A stretch of 64,000 nt of DNA from Hormiphora californensis (taxonomy: Eukaryota > Ctenophora > Tentaculata > Cydippida > Pleurobrachiidae), in assembly GCA_020137815.1 (NCBI GenBank), contig CM035357.1, forward strand, positions 638,474-702,473, in the 5' to 3' direction. A program made the translations under genes and the position numbers. Below, in pieces: positions 44,137 through 54,698 of this stretch. Each line of letters starts with the position of its first letter. Position 1 is the stretch's first letter. The notes under the pieces are model-generated. The model was not told the DNA's origin and did not search any database. It saw nothing but the letters and a program-made list of their open reading frames with translations.

Positions 44137-46842
44137 ATGGCGTTACCTATTAGCAACAACCGTACTGACTGCCTAACTTCCGATCAACTCTGCTTGTTCC
44201 GAATAGTTAATGTGAGTCTTGTGGAAAAATTAATCACTACTGTTTTGTTGTAAAAAACTAACAAATTAATTGGTGCTCTTTTGCGTTAATTGTTTCTCTA
44301 TTTGGTTTCAAACTACTACCCCACCAGCCTCCACCATCTCATCCAAATTAATTGTTTCTCTCTTGTTGTAAAACTAACGATTGTTTTTTCTCAGGGATCC
44401 ATTCTAGCAGCCATTGGGCTGTTTGGCCTTGTACTATCCAGTATTGTACTGTGCACTCTCACTACACAGGCAGTTAGACTTCCTGGCAACAAGGTAATAA
44501 TTGACAATCATGTGATTTTAGTTTGGATATTTTAATTGGGGGAAACGTGAGCTATTTGAATTTTGAGTTAGCTACATGTATGCTTGTTAGTACAGTTTAG
44601 TCCCAGTTTAGTACAGTTAGTATTACTATTATCATTTCACTATTTGAGTTGGCTATAACCTATTATCATTTGACTATATTTACCCCAGAGTATTTTCATT
44701 CTATTTGAATTTTAAGCTGGATACATGAGTGTATTACTAGTTGGCTACATGTAACCTATATTATCACTTGACTATTTACCCCAGAGTATTTTCATAATGA
44801 ACGTGTCAATGTTTGACGTGCTGTTGTCAATTGTGGGACTCATACGAGGACTTGGAATACTATCAAGTGAAGTGATAGGGGTCTCAGGGAGCAACGGAGA
44901 CTTTCACGCTAATGCTTGGTGCCATATTTTCACTATCGTCGCTGAGCCTTTCTGGTAAGAATCTATCACGTGACACAAAACACCATATATGGGCATCACG
45001 TGACATATAACACCCTTTATACTCACTATTGTCGCAGAACATTTCTGGTAGGGCACAGTAATATCATATCAATTGGTTCCATTAGTTCAGTAATATCAGT
45101 TATTTAATGGCACACTATTGTTCAGATCTAACACTACTTAGTAATAGACCCTGTAACACCCTATTGTTCCAGGGAAAGTCTGACACTGATTCTACTGCCT
45201 CTCACGGTCGATAGGTTCCTTGCCATTGTATGTCCCAGGAGATATCGGAATATTGTTAATACTAGGAATAGTATAATAATGGTGATAGCCTCCTGGGTAC
45301 CTCTGATAGGACTCAATGTGTACGATGCTGGCCGATACTTCCTCGGAGATCTAAAGGTGAGTTATCACGTGATACAAAACACCATATATGGGCATCATTC
45401 TACATTCTACATTACTAATTGTACATTTTGACCATAATACAGTCGGACCCCGATTTACCGGAACCCCGATTTACCGGGAGGATTTCTTTCCCCCGATTTT
45501 TTTTGGAAAATTTTCGAAGTTTGGCCGGTTGGTAAACTTGCATTTGCAATTCGCTAGGTCTAATGGGGATCACGTATCGGTTCGTTTCGAACCGTCTAAT
45601 TAGCGGCAGGACACGTGATAAGATGCACCGATTCGAAACACGATTCGAACGTGGCTGGTATACCTTGAAAAAATTAAATAACTTTTTTTGCAAAATTTTA
45701 CAGAATCATTGTCAATGCTTTGATCGATGCTCCCCGTAAATTTTCAGAGAAAAAGTTATTTTGAAATTTTGATACTTCCTCCCCCCGCTTAGGGTGCCCA
45801 GATTCGGCATGGTATCACGTATCGGTTCGTTTCGAACCGTCTAATTAGCGGCAGGGCACGTGATAAGATGGCAAGATGCACCGATTCGAACGTGGCTGGC
45901 ATGTATACCTTAGAAAAATTTCATAACTTTTTTTTGCAAAATTTTACAGAATCATTGTCATTGCTTTGATCGATGCTCCCCGTAAATTTTCAGAGAAAAA
46001 GTTATTTTGAAACTTTGATACTTCCTGACCCCGCTTAAGGTGCCCAGATTCGGCATGGTATCACATATCGGTTCGTTTCGAACCGTCTAATTAGCGGGAT
46101 GACATGCGATAAGATGCACCGATTCGAAACACGATTCGGACTCGGTCGGGGTGGTTTACCTCAGAAAAAGTTTTTACATTTTTTTTGAATTTTTTAAATT
46201 TTCTATTTCTAATGACAGAAGCAATGATCATATTGTCATCAATAAATGTATACTATACAGTTAGAGGTGTTTTGGTATAGAATTTTGGACAAAAGTAGGA
46301 TTTATGGGTCAAATATGCTCTACCCCGATATACCGGGCACCCCGATTTACCGGGCAAAATGGCTTCCCCCGAGGATCCCGGTAAATCGGGGTCCGACTGT
46401 ACCACCATTTCAGTTGACCTACCAGCACTCCTACCACCGATGTGTCTACAACTCCGACTTCAAAGGCCGACAACTGATATTCCTAGTTGTACCCCTTCTT
46501 CTCATCTTCATCATGTATGCTGTTATGATAACCCAAATAATAAGAAGCAAGATCAGAGCCAGCAAGATGATAATGACTTCCACAGCCATCATTGTAACCG
46601 GCGTGGTATCATCAATTCCGTTTACATTACTGGCGTGTTTTGAGATAACTCTGAGTTACGAGGTTGCCCAGGTACTGACAGTGACACTTTATTATATCAA
46701 TGGTATCTGTAACCCTTGTATCTACCTGTGTTCCAATCCAATGGCAAAGAAACAGTTGCGGAACATGAGTATGGTCAGTCATTTTACTGTTCGGAATAAC
46801 ACTTTCTCTGGAGTTCACGCAGCACAGGGACCTGGTTCATGA
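44137..46842 (+). CDS. Class A GPCR, five exons, intact
   Basis: Exons 44137-44211, 44395-44493, 44785-44954, 45173-45356 and 46414-46842 join with matching phases and encode 318 residues. There is a short N-terminus with an N-glycosylation site (NNRT), TM1 (LAAIGLFGLVLSS), TM2 (FIMNVSMFDVLLS), Cys before TM3 (ANAWCHIF), DRF in the DRY position (LTVDRFLAIVCPRRYR), TM4 with W (IASWVPLIG), ECL2 Cys (HRCVYN), TM5 and TM6, and TM7 with NPCIYLCSNP in the NPxxY position. The Pro of TM6 is replaced in a GVVSSIPFTLL context. The ligand family is not assignable. Intron 4 carries a 960-bp pogo-like element, and intron sequences around 44970-45040 and 45365-45395 repeat parts of neighbouring exon ends. 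Confidence 0.85.
45440..46399. mobile_element. Pogo-like non-autonomous element with internal 250-bp repeats
   Basis: Starts CAGTCGGACCCCGATTTACC and ends with the complement, flanked by TA (45438-45439 and 46400-46401). TIR sequence and TA target site fit the pogo/Tigger branch of Tc1-mariner. The interior has three tandem copies of an approximately 250-bp unit containing TATCGGTTCGTTTCGAACCG (at about 45568, 45825 and 46073). There is no transposase. It is in intron 4 of the GPCR gene, 14 bp before the acceptor region. Confidence 0.88.
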
Positions 46843-47146
46843 GATCAATGTAATACAGGACTGGGAGCCGGTTCATGAGATCAATGCAATGTGCAGACGT
46901 TCACATACATACATGTGTAAAATACTCTCTTTACTGTCTCTCTGTCTCCCTCTATGATTTTCTCAGTGTACTATTTCTCTGAATCTTTTTGTTTATATGT
47001 TGAATCAATAACCCACCACCCCCTCCCCCCAGAAACCCATTAAATAAGCAGATAGAGATTCAATTTGTGCAGCAGGTTAATAATTTACACTTGTTAAATA
47101 TAATATTATGTACACACACACGATCTGTAAATCAAACTAAACTGTA

Positions 47147-47256
47147 TAGTAGGAGACACTAGCGTGGTACGCGCAAAAAAATGTGCACCACACACCTGTT
47201 ATTTTAGGTATGTGGCGCGCATTTTTTTGCGCGTACCACGCTAGTGTCTCCTACTA
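47147..47256. mobile_element. Near-perfect palindrome, 110 bp
   Basis: TAGTAGGAGACACTAGCGTG followed by GTACGCGCAAAAAAATGTGC is mirrored by GCGCATTTTTTTGCGCGTAC and CACGCTAGTGTCTCCTACTA around a 20-bp loop. One copy in the window. Confidence 0.75.
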
Positions 47257-47303
47257 GTATTTTCTGAAAATAAAGTGTTATGAATTATTCCCACTTATTA
47301 TTT

Positions 47304-47938
47304 CTACACCACCGATTTGTCGAGGGAGGTATTGAGCCCGCTGTATGAGTAATTTCCTGCGGCGGCCAGCTTACTGGTGAATTTAGACTGTCGCCCATGG
47401 AACTGGTTGGGCATGGTGTGCACTGATGGCTTCTTTCCCCCGTAACCACTGTAGTAGGGGGTTTAGGGTGGGTTAGATTCAGCGGGCCCATAGGGGTTAC
47501 AAATGTAGGGGGTTTAGTATATATTATAGGGTTCAAGTGGGTTGGATTCAGGTCAACGGGGCCAAATGAGTATTGTCATTTAATGATGTTAATGTATATA
47601 CCTGCTAGATGTTTGGTAGATTGGGTGTGGCTTCTTCTCTGAGTATCCCTTCTGTATCTCAGGATTATCAAACCTGACAATACAGATACATAAGAACAGT
47701 GTTAACTTTGTCTTCTTTGGACTGTCTTGTGGAATCTCAGACAAGAGCAGAGAACTGAGATCTCAAGGAGAACTGATAGCTGTTCAGTAACTGAATTTAA
47801 ACAGGATTAACAAAATATTAAAACAAGATTAACACAGTATCTAAACATCACAAAGTGCGTGTGATTTTCTTACCGTTCAGGGAGGTTGCTTGTCCTGTAT
47901 ATGTTGGATGTTTTCATCACATTGACACCGTCAGACAT
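47304..47938 (-). CDS. Piercer of microtubule wall (PIERCE1/2) homologue
   Basis: Minus-strand exons 47874-47938, 47602-47673 and 47304-47448 join with correct phases into 93 residues with a TAG stop at 47304-47306. The order of motifs follows vertebrate PIERCE1: IYRTSNLPERFDNP, then KGYSEKKPHPIYQTSS, GYGGKKPSVHTMPNQFH, SKFTSKLAAAG and LNTSLDKSVV. PIERCE proteins are microtubule inner proteins in the lumen of ciliary doublets; in vertebrates they support outer-dynein-arm docking and left-right patterning. The protein is somewhat shorter than vertebrate PIERCE1 because it stops right after the conserved KSIV-like end. Start is the only ATG in exon 1. Divergent from the unrelated gene at 48169 by about 230 bp, same strand. 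Confidence 0.88.
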
Positions 47939-48168
47939 ATTGCAGTTCTGTTCAAATAACACAGGAATTATAATTGAAAAACTACAAAAAAAACTGAAGA
48001 TAATTTTACCGGAAATATTTTCAAAAAAAATTAAATTGTCACAAAATAAAGCTCCTACAAGAATGTAGAAATTACATAGAATTAAAATGAGCTGTCTTAG
48101 ACAATGTTTAAAAAGTTCAAGGTCCGAGGCAATAATGTCATTTTTCAACAACGAAAAAATATAAAAGT

Positions 48169-48903
48169 TCAATTGTCGTAATTTTGAAAGTCAGGATTAA
48201 CAAAAAGGCACAATTCGTTCAGTCTCTCTTCAACTGTTGTACCGGTCCACTCTAGGGGCTTCTTGGGTATTACATCCCGGTAAACCACCTCAATAATATC
48301 ATCATCAGGAGTTTCAACCTTAAGTGGTATCTCTTCAAACTCTTCATCTGCTAAAATGACACCGAGAACATTGTCCCTTATTTCTTCAAAACGCTCCTTC
48401 GGCCGCTTGTGGACCCGTGTTACTGCAGCAAAACAAATCGTGTCCACCCACTCCAGAAATTGTGTCCAAAGCAACGGCTTCCTGAAGATGTAAATTATCG
48501 TTTAGTTAAGAAAGTGAACATGTTAATCTTTCTTTTACTCTCTCACAGAAAAGATGAAACACTAAATGTTCACTCACTCAAATTTCACAGTAAGAAGTCT
48601 GTCTCCAAAGACACAAACGAGGCGCTTATCTTTCTCCCGGGGATGTCTCCAGTACGTTGTCAAGGATTTCTCCCCAGACTCACTGACATCTTCTGTGGGC
48701 TTCTTGTAACAATAAAACCCGATCAAGAAGAAGGATTCTTGTATAACTTTCTGGATGTGTGTATCCTGTTCAGGTGACAACTCCATTATTATTTCATTGT
48801 TTTCAGCATCAGGGATATTCCGACAATTCAATGCCACGTCGAAAATTCGCAATCGGGCGAGATGCTGGTGAATATCTCTAACTTCAATCTCACGACCTTC
48901 CAT
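48169..48903 (-). CDS. Unrecognised 212-residue protein, two exons
   Basis: Exons 48578-48903 and 48169-48481 join in phase 2 through GTGAGT and TCTTCAG. It is an acidic soluble protein without a signal peptide or membrane helix. Residues 1-40 look helical with an NxxxA pattern (IHQHLARLRIFDVALNCR); the middle has FFLIGFYCYKK and a WRHPREKD turn followed by RLVCVFGDRLLTV; the C-terminal half includes WTQFLEWVDTICFAAVTRV, GVILADEEFEEIPL and EVVYRDV. Its size and alternation of helices and strands recall HORMA-fold proteins, but no diagnostic motif was identified, so this is only a guess. Coding is supported by phase, codon use and a clear ATG context. Confidence 0.68.
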
Positions 48904-48959
48904 CTTCTTAGCCCCAGGAACAGTTTTTCTGTTCGTTAGTCTGCAGTAGATCACCTACG

Positions 48960-49300
48960 ATTTATCTTGATTTTCGGCCATGCAGAGTGCACTGTGTTAA
49001 CATGAAATTTATTTGACATCTCTGTAAGGGCTCCTAAGCTCTGTGGCTTACTAGAAATTTATCAAAGGCCCTCCGATCTCCGAAAATTTGCATCAAAGAA
49101 AAGAAAATGGAGGGCGGGGGTTGAAATTTTAAACAAAAAGAAATGAAATAACGCTGAAAAAATGTGTCAAAAAAATGCCGCGCTGTGCTCTCGTATTATG
49201 TTGCGAAACATCGAAATAAACGTAACACGCGTATTTTATGCGTTGACGCTGCGGCGCGCAGTGGTTTGAATTTGCATAATTTAATTGTCTGGCAGTGATG
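48960..49300. other. Intergenic / retrotransposon 5' junction
   Basis: AT-rich with an AAA-rich stretch at 49090-49175. The coding homology of the retrotransposon begins at about 49305, so its truncated 5' end is near here; no target duplication could be matched to the 3' side. Confidence 0.45.
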
Positions 49301-49301
49301 C

Positions 49302-51452
49302 GTGTGTTTAGATTCAACAGGTCTTAAGCGCATGCTTTGTTCACGGAAATTCAAACGTTCCACCACCGAGCTGAGAGAAGCCTTGGCACTAGTTTCCCGC
49401 TCTATCGCCTGTAAGAAATATCATCCAAGATTCCTAGCGATATTATGTGCATCACGTCTCATCCCTTTGAAGAAACCTGACAACGGCACCCGTCCAATTG
49501 GCATCGGTGAGACTTTACGTCGTGTCATTTGCAAAGCAGTCATGAAATGTCAACGCAAGGAGATTAGACTAGCAGCGGGCAAGTTCCAGATGGCGGCTGG
49601 TGTCAGAGGGGGTTGCGAGGCAGCAGTGCATGCTCTCCGTCAAAAGTTTGATAGTGATCAATGTGATGCAGTACTATTGTTAGACGCACAAAATGCGTTC
49701 AACACTCTAAACAGAAAACTTACTCTCCACCATGTGGCTGTGCACTGCCCAATTCTAGACACCTTTCTCAGAAATATCTACGGATGCTCCAGAGACTTAT
49801 GGGTCGGTGAATCAGTGCTGACGAGTGAAGAAGGAGCCACCCAGGGATGCCCCAGTGCCATGGGTATGTACAGTATCGGCATCTCGCCATTGATTGAAAA
49901 AGTAAAAGAAGACGACGTGTTCCAGATATTCTTTGCAGACGACGGCAATGGTTGTGGTAAATTGGATGGCCTTTACGAATGGTACAGATCTGTGGTTACC
50001 AAAGGTCCAGCCCACGGATACATTATAAATCCCAATAAATGTGTGCTGATTGTAAAACTTGAACATCTGAGTGAAGCAGAGGATATGTTTAGTGATACAG
50101 GAGTAACAATTACTACAACAGGCAATCGCCATCTTGGGGCTGTCATAGGTTCGGAAACCTACAAGAAGGAATATGTATCTGGTGAAGTGACTAAGTGGAC
50201 CGAAGCTCTTCAAAACCTAGTGACAATAGCCAAGACTGACCCACACGTTGCTTATGCAAACTACACAAGGAGCTTTAAATTCAAATGGAGTTATATGCAA
50301 CGCACAGTTCCTGGAATCGGTTTACTCTTTGAACCCCTGGAAAACATCATCCGCCACGAATTCATTCCATCCCTGCTCGGCTCACATGTAACGGATCTGC
50401 AACGGGAACTTATTGCTCTACCTGTCAAGATGGGAGGTCTAGGAATTGAAAACCCAATGCTCACGGCTGACACTGCATACGAGCATTCCCTCCACTGCAC
50501 AGGCCCACTAGTGGAGCACCTTCTCTCAGACGAAGAACTGGATGGTCCTACCATAGACAAAATCGAGAAGATCACCAGAGAAAGAACCAAGGAATGCGAA
50601 GAAAGAACAATTGAAAGACATCTTGTCCAGATGAAATCCATGAAAGAAAAGATGACTGACACGGAGAACCGGTTACATTCACTAAACCAAGAGCCCGGGG
50701 CATCATCTTGGCTGACAGCAAGACCCATCGAAGCACATGGACATCACCTGACCAAACAAGAGTTTGTCGATGCGATGCACCTTCGATTTGGACTACCGTT
50801 TCTTGATCTCCCCGCCAAATGCCCATGTGGGTCCAGCAACAGTGCCGATCACGCATTGTCCTGTCACAAAGGTGGTTACACAATTTACAGACACGACCGC
50901 CTAAGAGACAACTTTGCTGATATCTTATCCTACGCTGGTGTCAGGTCTATAGAAACTGAAAAACTCTTACAACCATGTGAGGATTACGACCAAGAAATGC
51001 AGCAGTATCCTTGGGCAAATACAGATAGAGACGCCCGTATGGACATCGTTTGCATGGGATTGTGGGCTCCGGACCAGATGTCCTACATGGATGTCAGAGT
51101 CTGTCACCCGATGGCAGCTTCATATCTCAACATCAAGCCATCATCTCTGTACAAAAATCACGAAAAGTCCAAGAAGACGTGCTACATGAGACGAGTGCAG
51201 ATTGTAGAGGGCGGGACCTTCTCTCCACTGGTGTTTACAACAACAGGTGGTGTTGGCCCAGAAATGGACAGGGCGATGAAGAAGACAGCCAGACACATCG
51301 AGGACAAGCATGGAGAGATGTACAGCGAGGCGTTGGCAGCTATCAGAAGGAGGCTGAGATTCTGCTTACTAATCGCAACATTGAGATCTCTGAGGGGGTG
51401 TCGAATTAAATACACCCCAGTAGGACTCGGTAGCATTGACTTCAATATCTGA
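49302..51452 (+). CDS. Reverse transcriptase/endonuclease polyprotein (partial at 5' end)
   Basis: Coding part of the retrotransposon described for 49302-51537. It makes cDNA at a nicked target: RT domain with FADD active site, CCHC zinc motif, PD-(D/E)xK-like nuclease. The initial GTG is not a real start; the natural N-terminus with DNA-binding zinc fingers has been lost by 5' truncation. It is therefore probably inactive for full-length mobilisation. Confidence 0.82.
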   Translation: MCLDSTGLKRMLCSRKFKRSTTELREALALVSRSIACKKYHPRFLAILCASRLIPLKKPDNGTRPIGIGETLRRVICKAVMKCQRKEIRLAAGKFQMAAGVRGGCEAAVHALRQKFDSDQCDAVLLLDAQNAFNTLNRKLTLHHVAVHCPILDTFLRNIYGCSRDLWVGESVLTSEEGATQGCPSAMGMYSIGISPLIEKVKEDDVFQIFFADDGNGCGKLDGLYEWYRSVVTKGPAHGYIINPNKCVLIVKLEHLSEAEDMFSDTGVTITTTGNRHLGAVIGSETYKKEYVSGEVTKWTEALQNLVTIAKTDPHVAYANYTRSFKFKWSYMQRTVPGIGLLFEPLENIIRHEFIPSLLGSHVTDLQRELIALPVKMGGLGIENPMLTADTAYEHSLHCTGPLVEHLLSDEELDGPTIDKIEKITRERTKECEERTIERHLVQMKSMKEKMTDTENRLHSLNQEPGASSWLTARPIEAHGHHLTKQEFVDAMHLRFGLPFLDLPAKCPCGSSNSADHALSCHKGGYTIYRHDRLRDNFADILSYAGVRSIETEKLLQPCEDYDQEMQQYPWANTDRDARMDIVCMGLWAPDQMSYMDVRVCHPMAASYLNIKPSSLYKNHEKSKKTCYMRRVQIVEGGTFSPLVFTTTGGVGPEMDRAMKKTARHIEDKHGEMYSEALAAIRRRLRFCLLIATLRSLRGCRIKYTPVGLGSIDFNI

Positions 51453-51537
51453 ATCATGTGTGAGATTTTATTTGTAAGATTTATTGTTTATTTGAGTGAG
51501 TGATTTTAAGATTTATTTATTTATTTATTTATTTATT
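49302..51537 (+). mobile_element. 5'-truncated non-LTR retrotransposon with RT and restriction-like endonuclease
   Basis: A 716-residue frame open to a TGA at 51450-51452. It starts abruptly in the RT fingers (LKRMLCSRKF), so the 5' end is missing. RT motifs: RPIGIGETLRR (about residue 63), LLLDAQNAFNTL (about 125), EGATQGCPSAMGMY (about 180), FADDGNG catalytic box (about 211), LGAVIGS and GGLGIENP. A zinc-binding C-x-C-x8-H-x4-C motif (CPCGSSNSADHALSC, about 505) is followed by YRHDRLRD and an endonuclease-like core with R..D and YMDVRV (about 577-605), the order seen in R2-like, RLE-type elements. After the stop comes an A/T-rich 3' UTR and a (TTTA)n tail at about 51512-51537, as in target-primed insertions. 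The frame has no disruption, so the insertion is young. Confidence 0.85.
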
Positions 51538-51683
51538 ACTAACCCCAACACCGGGGGCAAATGATCGAACCCAATGTGAATGAGACTCATCGCGATTAAC
51601 TCTTCATACGGTTACCCCCTTTCTCTCTTCGGCAGCTTCTCTTCGGCTGTTGGAAAGTGATGCCAATCGGTGTTGGGGTTAGT
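51538..51683. mobile_element. Small TIR element
   Basis: ACTAACCCCAACACCGGG at the left is mirrored by CGGTGTTGGGGTTAGT at the right, 146 bp in all, immediately after the (TTTA)n tail of the retrotransposon. Confidence 0.7.
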
Positions 51684-51702
51684 GAATTTTCAAAAAAAAA
51701 AG

Positions 51703-52263
51703 TGTGTCTGGAACTGATCAAAGTGATACACAGGAGTTTGAGAAAGTAGAAGAAAGAACAACGATATCACAAAATCGATCGTTATATATATCACACAGAT
51801 TGCTTGCGGAGTATTCTCAGTAATACTCACGCGCAAGCCACAACACCCTTCTCACTCCTTCTGAGGCTCCAAACATCCCTCAAAATACAGACTAACATGA
51901 CGTCTCTCGCACATCGTCTCCTGAGAACACAACACAGTTCCTCTCACCTGGCACTACACGATCACAACGTAGTCCATTACCATCACACCTCTCCGCCGAT
52001 CTTCTCCTGCACACAGGCTGAACACACCTAGTGGGCTCACAACAAAACCTGCTGCATACTGAACAAACTGTCCGAGAAAGATCACAAATACACATTGATC
52101 CTCGTCGCCATTCTGATGCGTGTGTCTGGAACTGATCAAAGTGATACACAGGAGTTTGAGAAAGTAGAAGAAAGAACAACGATATCACAAAATCGATCGT
52201 TATATATATCACACAGATTGCTTGCGGAGTATTCTCAGTAATACTCACGCGCAAGCCACAACA
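51703..52263 (-). mobile_element. TRIM-like miniature LTR retrotransposon (561 bp)
   Basis: Two identical 143-bp direct repeats, 51703-51845 and 52121-52263, start TG and end CA. On the minus strand the 275-bp interior begins CGCATCAGAATGGCGACGAG, resembling a Ty3-type primer-binding region, and ends with the purine tract AGAAGGAGTGAGAAGGG directly against the 3' repeat. Each repeat holds TATATATA. No gag or pol is present; the 131-residue open frame is not recognisable. No target duplication was found. Identity of the repeats suggests a recent insertion. Confidence 0.75.
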
Positions 52264-53853
52264 GGCAGCAGCGTTCGCGTTCGCCAAAAAAATTAAGAAA
52301 TTTAATATTCAAGTTCCAGGTTTCTGCTCCTGTAGTATCTCCTCACCCCTAGGGGCTAAGGACACTGGACATCAGCAGACATTTTGCACAGAGAAAGAAT
52401 TTGCAAAATTGATCGTAGGTTTCTCTGATCGATGCGCTTCTACATCCTTCAGTTTTGTGGACTCCCTGCTCAGCCCTCAGGCTTACTTTTGTCTGTCAGT
52501 GTAACACTGTGTCCACCAGTGTCGAAAAAATCTCAATGATGAAAGTCGCGATAGTTCTTTAGGGTATCACAACCTACAATCAAGCTTACAAGTTTACAAT
52601 TAAAGTTGTATTTGTAAAGAAACAGGCCTTCCCTAAATGGGTCCACCTAAATAAATATCAAGTTGAAAAACTATCCCTTCACACTCACACTCATCAGCAC
52701 AGCACTGGAGGACGATCGTGAAATCTTGTCAAGTTCTTGCCCAATGATGTTTTGAACTGATTCAAGCTCACACAAGAATTTACACTCAAAGAAGAAGAGT
52801 GTAGGTCTGAGTCCTGAGACTCAGACTCTGAATCCTGAGAGCATGGCTGACTGCTGAGAGGCATGGGGGTCTAAAGACTAAAATGTTGTAGAAACTAATG
52901 CTAGTAATCCATCATTTTTCAAGTAGGTACGAATTGGAATACCCTACCAAACAACGTGAAGCAATTTGAATCTATTAAATGGATGGAGAGATTCCCAGAC
53001 CGACCCCCGATTACTGGATAATGGATATACACGACAGAAATTAACTCGATTCTTGATGAATGAACTTAAGACTTTTTGTTCACAACCCGCGACCGAATCA
53101 CAATCAAACAAACGGTTTAGAATTAAAAATTCGGTACAACAAGCGAATTCTTTGTTACTGGTCTATATCAAACCATATAATAGTATCGAACCATATATTA
53201 CCTAATGTTCATTTCGGACAAAATTACAAGGCTATAGAACAAATTTGATTTGATTATTAGATGTCTGACATCTCTTTAATCTTTTGATTTTGAGAAAAGA
53301 TACGTTCCTGGTCGCTAGTGCTATAGTGTTATCAGACACTAGTCAGCTCAAAACATTCCAAAGCTTCTCACAGCTTCCCAGCTTTATTTCATGTTTTCCT
53401 CCTTTCAACAACCTCTCACTGTTAAAAGCAGAGAGAGAGTTCAGACTCTGAACTACTATCTGGAATAGCAGTACACAGCTGGAATGTTGAGAACATCCCG
53501 CCCTGGACCTCCCTATTATAGTAGTGGACCTCCCTACTATACACCTCCCTGTTGAGAGTTAAGACCTCCATGTACACACTTGATATTCTGTTGAAAGATA
53601 TTGACAGTGTTAAATACACGTCCACACACACACAAATACCTTTTAGATACTACAGACACTTTTACCAACTTACTTATAAATAGCGGGGTGCTTTCTCTCA
53701 TTTGCAAGTTATTATAAAACCCGTCAGTTTCAAACTCGTGTTTATTCTCTAAGTTATTATTTAATTTCCCATTAAGGCTACCTGGAGTACACTTACACTA
53801 CTTATCCGTGCGCCTGTGTATGTTTGTTTGTCTGTGTGTCTTTTCTCTCGCAG
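52264..53853. other. Interval without a recognised gene
   Basis: It has short imperfect repeats of ACTCTGAATCCTGAGAG near 52800-52860 and of ACCTCCCTACTATA near 53505-53555. No coding sequence could be supported. Confidence 0.5.
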
Positions 53854-53885
53854 GCCGGAAATTGGACCCAGGCAGGTGCGTGTGA

Positions 53886-53946
<61 letters not shown>

Positions 53947-54056
53947 TTGTGAGATAGTTGAAATTTACACAGCTGAGAAGAAACACACATATCCGGTAAT
54001 GATCGGTAGTAATATTTTGCATAAGAACCTACCGTGACCGTGGTATTATTAATTCC

Positions 54057-54113
<57 letters not shown>

Positions 54114-54401
54114 CCTCTCTTCTCTCTCCTCTCTCATCTCCTCTCTCTCTCTCTCTCTCTCTCTACTCTTCTCCGTCTCTTCTCTCTCTCCTCTCTCTCC
54201 TCCTTTTCTCTTTCTCTCACTCTCTCCCTTCTCTACCCTTTTCTCTCTCTCTCTCTCCTCTCCTCTCTCTCTCTCTCTCTCTCTCACTCTCTCTCTATCT
54301 CTCTCTCCCCTCCTTCCCAGTTAACTCTCTACATCATCACGCTGCTCGTTCAAAGAAAAATGAGCGAGATAATGGGAACATTAGATGATCTTGGATTTTA
54401 A
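53854..54401 (+). CDS. Last two exons of an unidentified gene
   Basis: Exon 53854-53889 (acceptor TTTTCTCTCGCAG, donor GTGAGA) encodes AGNWTQAGACEM. Exon 54321-54401 (acceptor CCTTCCCAG) encodes LTLYIITLLVQRKMSEIMG and then TLDDLGF before TAA. They join in phase 0. The joined peptide is plausible coding sequence with a hydrophobic helix, but no family was recognised and earlier exons were not found. The intron is bracketed by a (GA)n tract directly after the donor and a CT-rich tract directly before the acceptor. Confidence 0.42.
53890..53941. repeat. (GA)n microsatellite at a donor site
   Basis: GTGAGAGAGAGAGA continues for about 50 bp, starting with the donor GT itself. Confidence 0.95.
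54060..54310. repeat. (CT)n-rich microsatellite
   Basis: CT dinucleotides with CTCC interruptions, ending at the acceptor of exon 54321-54401. Confidence 0.95.
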
Positions 54402-54698
54402 GTAGTGAGTGTTTGTATGGAGGAAAGATCCATAACAACAGAAAGAAGATAGATCCCGAAATGAAATCATAGTGAAACACTATACACACCACCTTTTGCA
54501 AGGGGCCCCATGCCCCTGGTATCCGTGTTCAGAGCCCTCGTGAGACTATAAGAACTTCCGATGACGCCTGCTCATCCACACACCACCTTTCATTTTTCAA
54601 GAGGGGGGCCGGGGGGGGGGGGGGTTTTGAATTGATCTCCCTTGGTTGGCTAACACTATCTTAACCCTTTAGCTATTTTTCATGCTTTCGACACACGC

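Noticed and set aside
51892-52287. 131-residue open frame as gag of the miniature LTR element
   Set aside because: It spans the LTR boundary, has no CCHC knuckle or capsid-like pattern, and the interior is far too short for gag.
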